From the NCBI GenBank assembly GCA_009930445.1, contig RZYD01000003.1:1-38355 (forward strand): a DNA stretch of 38,355 nucleotides. Reading direction: 5' to 3'. The stretch's first letter is position 1. Each line of letters starts with the position of its first letter. A model generated the notes under the pieces. That model was not told the origin of the DNA and did not search any database. It worked only from the letters and a program-made list of their open reading frames with translations. Shown piece by piece: positions 28,876 to 35,746 of this stretch. A program made the translations under genes and the position numbers. The stretch is from Bacteroidia bacterium. GTDB lineage: Bacteria; Bacteroidota; Bacteroidia; Bacteroidales; BM520.

Positions 28876-29466
28876 TCAACAGCCTCCGGCGGCTGGCGTC
28901 GTTTGAATCGTTTTCATAATCGGTTTTGGTACTGGAGCAGATGTTTCCGTATTCGAGAAATATTTCGGGTAATCGAATTTGGCTTTTTCTTCTGCATAGC
29001 TGTTAAATTTAGGCTTGTAGGATTTGATTACATTCTGGCGGGCGAAATCATACCCTCCGGCGAGAATATTGAGGTCGTTAAAGCCGGCATTACGCAGGAT
29101 AATCCATCCCTGTACTGCGGCACGTTCGGTTTCGGCAACCAAAACAATAGGTTTGTTGGCATGCCGGATTTGCCGGATACATTTGTGGCACAGGATTTTT
29201 TCTACGGGCATATTAACGGCTCCGGGGATATGATGAATTTCAAAACGGTCGGCATGCCGGAGGTCGATAAACATTACCGGAGATTCGGGCGCGTTCAGCG
29301 CCTGATACAGCTCCCGTAGTGAAAAATAATGATCCTTTGAAAACTCGATACGCCCGTCGATGTACCCGGGAGGGGTTTTGGGCGTCAAGATCGTAGTGGA
29401 AACAAAACCCAGCAGCACAAGGGCCAGGAATGAAAGGGCTGCTATGGTAATTTTATTTGTTTTCAT
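28876..29466 (-). CDS. Membrane-anchored/exported rhodanese-like protein ending in -GGC, catalytic Cys replaced by Ala
   Basis: VMFIDLRHADRFEIHHIPGAVNMP; IVLVAETERAA in place of the Cys loop; C-terminus ...TTPAAGGC*. Confidence 0.85.
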   Translation of the reverse strand: MKTNKITIAALSFLALVLLGFVSTTILTPKTPPGYIDGRIEFSKDHYFSLRELYQALNAPESPVMFIDLRHADRFEIHHIPGAVNMPVEKILCHKCIRQIRHANKPIVLVAETERAAVQGWIILRNAGFNDLNILAGGYDFARQNVIKSYKPKFNSYAEEKAKFDYPKYFSNTETSAPVPKPIMKTIQTTPAAGGC

Positions 29467-29511
29467 AGAATAACAGTATTGATTTCACGAGTATTATTTT
29501 TATAGAGTGCT

Positions 29512-30726
29512 TTAACATCCGCCCTCCACAGCAATGATTTTTGGTTTCACGGGTGCCACCACTGATGGTTTGGCGCTGTTTTCAATGCCCTGAAAGAATT
29601 TTGCTGCTTTGATCCGGAACTGGTATTTATCCATTAGCGGCTTGTAGGCGGGACTGGTAGGAGTAAGCGCTGCGTTGTCAGCAGCAAAAATCTGTTCAAA
29701 AAAGGTATTCAGTCCCCCTTCCAAAATTCTGATATTTTTTATACCTGATTGATAAAGAAGCACATAGGCGTCTTCTGTTAGTACACCAGCATTGGAATAA
29801 AGAATTACTTCCTCTTTGTCATTGAAAAAGGCTCTCCACCGGGGGGCCGTGATTTCATCCAGCGGAATGTGAACAGCACCAGGCAGAGAAAAATAGTTGT
29901 ATTCTTCTGCAGTTCTGATGTCTGCCAGTACCGGTGCGAATTCTTTGTGCATGAGTTTGAAGGCTAATTCATCGGTATCGATGAAACGGCTGTTGTCGTT
30001 GAGTAGTGCACTGATCTCCTCTGCTGCCGGAATACTGCCTTTATTATTTCGCTCTGCCGGAATAAATAACACTACAACACCAAGCAGTACAAGCACTGCC
30101 GCAGCAATCCCGTTTCCTTTCAGAACGCTTTGTTTTACCTGTTGAATTCCGTTGATTTTATTTTCAATGCGTTGTGTGATAGCAAACGCTGCAATGGCCA
30201 TGACAATAAGCAGAAAGGCAAATAGCCCCTGTGAAATGCCGAGGGTGTCATAAATTTTTATTGGGCCCAGTGCTGAAGCATTGTGCAGATTTTCAAATAG
30301 CGGATAACTTTCCGCAAAAAGTAATATTCCCAGCAGAATTCCTCCTAAAAAGAACATGGCATCGATTTTTCCTGTGGCTGCTCCCGCCAGGCTTGTTCCA
30401 GGACAGAATCCCCCGATCACAAAGCCAAAGCCCATGATAACCCCACCAACAAGGGTACTCCATAAAAACGTGGGATTGATAAACACCAGGTTCATGTCGA
30501 TAATCCCGAAATGGTTACCCAGTATCAATCCGACCATTGCGGTAACCGCGGCAGTAAAAAATACGCGTAAAACGACGAAGTCATAGCCGTAAAATACCCC
30601 GGCCAGCTTTCTTGAACTTCCGAATCCGGCTTGTTCGAGGACTGCGCCAAAGAGTACGCCGATAATCAGTGCAATGATTAAATCAAATTCGCTGCTGATG
30701 ATTCCGTAGGGTACTAATGGTCCCAT
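29512..30726 (-). CDS. YeeE/YedE family sulfur transporter half fused to rhodanese-like domain, ending in -GGC
   Basis: Multi-TM, GFGFVIGGFCPGTSLAGAATGKID; rhodanese LADIRTAEEYNYFSLPGAVHIP with VILYSNAG loop; C-terminus ...KIIAVEGGC*. Confidence 0.9.
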   Translation of the reverse strand: MGPLVPYGIISSEFDLIIALIIGVLFGAVLEQAGFGSSRKLAGVFYGYDFVVLRVFFTAAVTAMVGLILGNHFGIIDMNLVFINPTFLWSTLVGGVIMGFGFVIGGFCPGTSLAGAATGKIDAMFFLGGILLGILLFAESYPLFENLHNASALGPIKIYDTLGISQGLFAFLLIVMAIAAFAITQRIENKINGIQQVKQSVLKGNGIAAAVLVLLGVVVLFIPAERNNKGSIPAAEEISALLNDNSRFIDTDELAFKLMHKEFAPVLADIRTAEEYNYFSLPGAVHIPLDEITAPRWRAFFNDKEEVILYSNAGVLTEDAYVLLYQSGIKNIRILEGGLNTFFEQIFAADNAALTPTSPAYKPLMDKYQFRIKAAKFFQGIENSAKPSVVAPVKPKIIAVEGGC

Positions 30727-30744
30727 AATAGTATTGTTTTTAAA

Positions 30745-31260
30745 TTATAACCAAAGTTTTTTAAACATCCAGGCGATGAGGTAGCCTGTTCCGAAGATGG
30801 CGATCAGGGTAAGAAAACCCGCTGTAGAGAGCACTGCCATCCCGCTAAGGGCAGCTCCGCTGGTACATCCTCTGCCGAGTTGTGCCCCGATGCCAAACAA
30901 CATCCCTCCAATAACGGCCATAATTAACCGTGTTCTGTTGCTGATACGCGGGCCTTTCTCGATGGTGAATTTCATCCTGTCGGAAACAATCCCCGAAAAG
31001 TTTCCGCCAATTACCATCCCTATAGCCAGAAAAACCAGCCATGAAATCAATGGCTTCTGTCCACCGGTAACGTATTTACTGTAGAAAGTTGTTTCATTGG
31101 CATGATCAGGAGCTACGGCATTCACAGCACTTACCACTACACTCTTCATCGCACCGCTGGCACCTAATCCTCGCCCGCTGAAATAAAATGCTCCCAGTAA
31201 TACCAGGCCCAGCAGGAAACCGGCAAGATACGAATTCATATATCGGCTCTTTTTTTCCAT
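30745..31260 (-). CDS. YeeE/YedE family protein, half-size
   Basis: MEKKSRYMNSYLAGFLLG; IGAQLGRGCTSGAALSGMAVLS; internal ATG at 31260 avoids overlap with the upstream gene. Confidence 0.88.
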   Translation of the reverse strand: MEKKSRYMNSYLAGFLLGLVLLGAFYFSGRGLGASGAMKSVVVSAVNAVAPDHANETTFYSKYVTGGQKPLISWLVFLAIGMVIGGNFSGIVSDRMKFTIEKGPRISNRTRLIMAVIGGMLFGIGAQLGRGCTSGAALSGMAVLSTAGFLTLIAIFGTGYLIAWMFKKLWL

Positions 31261-31270
31261 AGCTTTTGTT

Positions 31271-31945
31271 TTATTGTGGTTGATCCATTTTTTTATTCGT
31301 GTCTTCCTTCTCTTCTTCCGCTTTATCGTCTTCCACCTCTTCATATCCGGTTATCATGGCCTTGAGATTACTGGTTACTGTGGTCCCGGTGCTGATCAGA
31401 TACAGATGAACAATGACAAACACCAGTAACAAAAATGCACCTGCCGAATGAATGATAGCCACATCTTTTAATCCTGAAATGCCCAGTGATTCAACCCCGC
31501 TGCCCTGTGGGTATCGGTAAAACATATATAAGAGGCCGGAAACAACCATCACGGGGATGATTAGAATCTTTAATCCCAGATATACCAGGCGCTGCAATGG
31601 ATTCAGTTTACTAAGGGTGGTTTTTTTTGTGGGATGTGGCGCATTACGAAAAATTCCGGTCAGATAATATTCAATCTGCGCTTTAAGATTTTTTGTGGTC
31701 GGAATATAATTTCGCCATTGGTCGGTTACAAAATGCCAGAAAATGGCGAGCCCAATAAGCCCGATAAATGCCCAGGCCGCATAGTTGTGCCATGTTACGG
31801 CCGTTTCAAACCCAAAAAGATTATATGAAGAGTGAATTTCAAATCCCGTAAGGGCCAGAAAGAAAATTAGTGCAGCCTGTGACCAGTGCCAGAACCGTTC
31901 AAATTTATGATAAATGTAAACTTCCTTTGTTTTCTTTGGTTTCAT
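31271..31945 (-). CDS. Membrane cytochrome b (cytochrome b561/hydrogenase-type b subunit)
   Basis: YIYHKFERFWHWSQAALIFFLALTGFEIHS, TWHNYAAWAFIGL, HSAGAFLLLVFVIVHLYL: TM helices with spaced His; start at 31945. Confidence 0.85.
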   Translation of the reverse strand: MKPKKTKEVYIYHKFERFWHWSQAALIFFLALTGFEIHSSYNLFGFETAVTWHNYAAWAFIGLIGLAIFWHFVTDQWRNYIPTTKNLKAQIEYYLTGIFRNAPHPTKKTTLSKLNPLQRLVYLGLKILIIPVMVVSGLLYMFYRYPQGSGVESLGISGLKDVAIIHSAGAFLLLVFVIVHLYLISTGTTVTSNLKAMITGYEEVEDDKAEEEKEDTNKKMDQPQ

Positions 31946-31961
31946 GTCCGAAATGTTTGGA

Positions 31962-33500
31962 TTAGTGTTTTTTTGCGAAAAAAATCCGAAGTCCACCATG
32001 GATAATAACACCGATCAGGCTTAGGATGATCAACAGTATTCCTCCTTTTTCAATGGATGCATTGTAATTGCGCCCGGGCATATAAAAGTCGTTCAGCCCG
32101 GCCAGCCTTCCGTCTTCCCGCGTATGGCAATCTTTACAGGTCAGCGCTTGCTCCTTGGGTGCTACCATATGCGAAAGCAGCAGGGTCATTTCGGTATGAA
32201 TGAAATCATGCTTCCCACTCCAAGGAATCTCCACCGACTTCATGCCCTCTTCTATGGCTTTGTAGTAATCAAAATCAACCCATAACGCACCTTTCCCCGG
32301 CTCTTTATCCCACACCTTCATCTGTATTAACCGTTTGAGCTCCGGATCCCAAGGCTGCGTGCCGGGGTGAATCTTGACCGGATGAATTTTGGCCTCTTCA
32401 TCGGCATATTTTCCCTTTAACGTGTTAATCTGTACCGGAAACGTATCAATAATGTCGGTGATCAGGTAATGGTCGGCCGTGCCATTAAACCAAATGTAAT
32501 CAGGTACCAGATCGTTACCCCAGGTGAAACTGCCTTTAATGGATAAATAGGTGTGATTCCCTAACGTATCATCAAGGGAGAAGGGTTCCCCCTCCTCATT
32601 TAGTTTTGTGGCTGTCGACCAGTCCCAGCTGGTTTTTGTGCTGTTTACTTTGGCGTAAGTGGGGATGTGGCAGGTCTGGCACGCAACTTTGATGGTGTGC
32701 TCATTTACCACGTCATTGATGTGGGGGCGCAGGGAATGACATTGTGTACAGGAGGCCCTGTTGCGATTCATGGAGGAGACACCGTAATATTTTCCTTTCA
32801 TCTGGTGTTTCTCCGTTTCATGACATTCTACACAGTTCATATCCGCTCCTTCGGAAGTCATGTGCACATCGGTTTCGGGTGAGCAATCGAGCAACGCCAT
32901 ATCCAGCGTGCCGTTTTTAACGTTGTTCCCTCCTGCAGAATGGAAGTGGCACGTTCCACAGTTTTCCCTGGAGGGAAGGCCTACATTTCGGGCAACATGA
33001 CCCAGGTCGACGGATGGATCCGGATATCCCGCCATCCCACTGCCTTTACGATAGGTGCCCGAGTTATCATGGCATACCAGACAGTCGATGTTGAATTCAT
33101 TCTTAAAATCAAAGGTTTTCTGGTCTTCGTAGCCGTACCCGATATGACAGCGTGTGCAGGTTCCCCAACTGCCTCCTATTCCTGTACAGAAGTTGTTCAG
33201 TAAGTTGTTTTTACCCAGCGAAGTGATTCCCCGCCCTTCGATATAGGCTTCCCGCTCCCATTTCCAGTGCGCCGTTTGCATGACTTCCTTTCCTCTTTCT
33301 GTATGACAGCTCAGGCAGGCCGCGGTAAGCGCATGGGGGTTGTCAAAGTCTTTTTGTAAAACCTCAAACTTGCTGTGATCGGCCGATTTTTGCTGCCAGA
33401 TGGGACTGTCCTTCCGGGGAGTATAAAATGTGGGCGAATCCTGCGCCACGAGCCCCAGCAAACATCCGGTCAGAAAAATAAACAATAGTAATGCCTTCAT
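31962..33500 (-). CDS. Octaheme c-type cytochrome, tetrathionate reductase (OTR) family, C-terminal TM anchor
   Basis: Signal peptide and eight CxxCH: CLSCH, CTRCH, CLVCH, CGTCH, CVECH, CTQCH, CQTCH, CKDCH; C-terminal TM. Confidence 0.9.
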   Translation of the reverse strand: MKALLLFIFLTGCLLGLVAQDSPTFYTPRKDSPIWQQKSADHSKFEVLQKDFDNPHALTAACLSCHTERGKEVMQTAHWKWEREAYIEGRGITSLGKNNLLNNFCTGIGGSWGTCTRCHIGYGYEDQKTFDFKNEFNIDCLVCHDNSGTYRKGSGMAGYPDPSVDLGHVARNVGLPSRENCGTCHFHSAGGNNVKNGTLDMALLDCSPETDVHMTSEGADMNCVECHETEKHQMKGKYYGVSSMNRNRASCTQCHSLRPHINDVVNEHTIKVACQTCHIPTYAKVNSTKTSWDWSTATKLNEEGEPFSLDDTLGNHTYLSIKGSFTWGNDLVPDYIWFNGTADHYLITDIIDTFPVQINTLKGKYADEEAKIHPVKIHPGTQPWDPELKRLIQMKVWDKEPGKGALWVDFDYYKAIEEGMKSVEIPWSGKHDFIHTEMTLLLSHMVAPKEQALTCKDCHTREDGRLAGLNDFYMPGRNYNASIEKGGILLIILSLIGVIIHGGLRIFFAKKH

Positions 33501-34506
33501 ATCGAATTTTGTTATTTGTTGTTTGAAAATCCTTTTATGTGGGATAAAATTATAAATTTAAGTAAAGATATATACAGATAATTAAATATATAACTATAAT
33601 TTATTTTGGTTCTAAATAAGATTGGCATCCCGCAATATTCATTTGATATCGAATTCATACGAATTGGGAACGGGATTTTTATTAAAATTTTCTCCATCGG
33701 CCTATAATCAGTTGGTATAGGTATTAAAGACTAAAAATAAGCATTTTAGATGAGTGATAGGGAAAACCGATTAAAATTTTTGGCCGGGTGATGCAGGAAG
33801 GCATGATTGTGAATTTGCGGGTTAACCCAGCCTATGGGCTTTGGTTTTCAACACGAAAATAATATCTGCCTTATCTTATCCTTTATAATGAAACAACCAT
33901 ATTATTATGATTATCAAACTTTTCCCTGCAATCAACATCTGGCACACCCCTGCAGGTAATTCCCTGTTATCAATATCTATGGCTGAATTTGGGATGATTT
34001 TCTTAAACAATTTTTCCAAAAAATTGATTATTATTAGGATACAACATTCATTATCAGAATTTGATTATCCCGCTATTGATTTCAGAGAATTCTTAATTTA
34101 TTATAAATGCGTTATTATATGCCGTCTTTAAGGTTTGTAATTCCTCAATGCTTCTATTCTTTACCGATATCCGGAACACATCAATCCTACCGTTAAATCC
34201 ATAAGCTACTGACTATAAAGGGTAAAGCGCGAGGGTAGATGATAAGGCCTTTATTTTATGAAAAGGGGAATTCAATAATTCAACCGTGCAAATCGGGCAA
34301 TTGAAACCCTTTAGGTGTCCATGGTCGATAGGCTTTATTGCTTGTTGGGGTGCTGTCAGGCGATAATGAGAATCTGTACGCCAATTCCCGATCGCGAAAG
34401 CCTCTGTGGAATTTTTTTTCTTCTGTACGAAAGTTGACCAGGGGTAAATTTTGTGAGTCTGGTCTTTTTTATAAAATTCTGGTGTCTTTTAAAGGGCACA
34501 AAAACG

Positions 34507-34540
34507 AAAAAAGGTCACTCAAAATTGAGCAACCTTTTTT
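34507..34540 (-). terminator. Intrinsic terminator downstream of tRNA-Asp
   Basis: AAAAAAGGT-CA-CTCAA-AA-TTGAG-CA-ACCTTTTTT. Confidence 0.7.
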
Positions 34541-34541
34541 G

Positions 34542-34615
34542 CGGTCTGGACGAGACTCGAACTCGCGACCCCCTGCGTGACAGGCAGGTATTCTAACCAA
34601 CTGAACTACCAGACC
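34542..34615 (-). tRNA. tRNA-Asp (GTC anticodon)
   Basis: Minus strand GGTCTGGTAGTTCAGTTGGTTAGAATACCTGCCTGTCACGCAGGGGGTCGCGAGTTCGAGTCTCGTCCAGACC. Confidence 0.95.
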
Positions 34616-34935
34616 GTGTTTTCTACAAACTTATGTCGTTTGCGATGGCAAAGATACGCCGTTTTTTCTTTCGTACAATACCTTCTGTATTTTTTTTTAT
34701 TTTTTTTAATTTACGGATGCAGGTAGTGCCTGTTTGCTTTTTTCTATTTTTGCATAAATAAGTTTTTTTATGCACAGGTATGTTGTTCAGCTCTATGGCC
34801 ATTATGGTATCGGCCTCTATGAATGCTGGATCAAATAGTCCTTGTTTTTTTCTTTGCCTGTTGCGGGGGTTGCAGCATTTTTCCGGTATTTTTTTATTAC
34901 AATTTATTGTTTCGCATACTAACTACGACAAGCGT

Positions 34936-35742
34936 ATGGGTTTGGAGAAAGGAATAATTTTCGATATAAAGCGGTTCGCAGTCCATGATGGTCCGGGTAT
35001 TCGTACTACGGTCTTTTTTAAAGGCTGTCCGTTGCGCTGCCTCTGGTGCCATAATCCGGAAGGAATTGACGCGGCACAACAATCTGTCAAAAAAAAGCTT
35101 TCAATGGGAGATAAATCGGTGTGGATCGATGAAATAGTCGGCATGGAATATACGGCCCCTGCCTTGATGAATGAACTGGAGAAGGATTACCTCTTCATGG
35201 AGGAATCATCGGGTGGGGTTACCCTCTCCGGAGGAGAACCGCTCATGCAGGCCGCTTTTCTTCTGCAGTTGCTTCCTCTGCTTAAAAAAAGAAAGGTTCA
35301 TGTTGCACTGGATACTTGTGGGTATGCTTCCCCTGCAATTATGGCTGCTGTGCTTCCTTATGTCGATCTCTTTCTCTTTGACCTCAAACATACGGATGCA
35401 CAAATACACCGCAAATTGACCGGAGTGGATTTGGTACCAATTCTTGCTAACTTGCACGAGGTGTTGCAAAGAAAATGTAATGTGCGTATCCGGATTCCCT
35501 ATATTCCCGGAATTCAGGATGATGCGGCAACGCTTTCGGCTTATATTCGTATTTTAGCGCCTCACCGCAGCGACATTGAGGCCATCGACATCCTGCCCTA
35601 TCATTCCATTGCTGCCAACAAGTACCGGCGCTTTGGATTAGCCAATCGTGTAGCGGATTGGAAGGAGCCGACGGAGGAAGAAATAAATAATTTTGCCCGT
35701 GCTTTTCGCTGTGCCGGGTTTCATGTTACTATAGGAGGATAA
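34936..35742 (+). CDS. Glycyl-radical enzyme activating protein (radical SAM, PflA-like)
   Basis: IFDIKRFAVHDGPGIRTTVFFKGCPLRCLWCHNPEG (CxxxCxxC); GGVTLSGGEPLMQ; start at 34936. Confidence 0.93.
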   Translation: MGLEKGIIFDIKRFAVHDGPGIRTTVFFKGCPLRCLWCHNPEGIDAAQQSVKKKLSMGDKSVWIDEIVGMEYTAPALMNELEKDYLFMEESSGGVTLSGGEPLMQAAFLLQLLPLLKKRKVHVALDTCGYASPAIMAAVLPYVDLFLFDLKHTDAQIHRKLTGVDLVPILANLHEVLQRKCNVRIRIPYIPGIQDDAATLSAYIRILAPHRSDIEAIDILPYHSIAANKYRRFGLANRVADWKEPTEEEINNFARAFRCAGFHVTIGG

Positions 35743-35746
35743 TTTT

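Noticed and set aside
27649-29517. Terminal Cys of the GGC proteins as selenocysteine or a read-through product
   Set aside because: All three codons are TGT directly before TAA/TGA stops; ordinary Cys
27646-30726. GGC ends as T9SS, PEP-CTERM or prenylation sorting signals
   Set aside because: No T9SS C-terminal domain, no C-terminal TM plus basic tail, and no CaaX; the tails are short, Pro-rich and follow sulfur-transfer domains
33907-34131. 74-aa ORF in the 1 kb gap
   Set aside because: AT-rich, no domain, no convincing initiation context
34338-34580. 80-aa ORF ending RSGRDSNSRPPA
   Set aside because: Runs into tRNA-Asp on the opposite strand; a known false-ORF artefact of tRNA sequence
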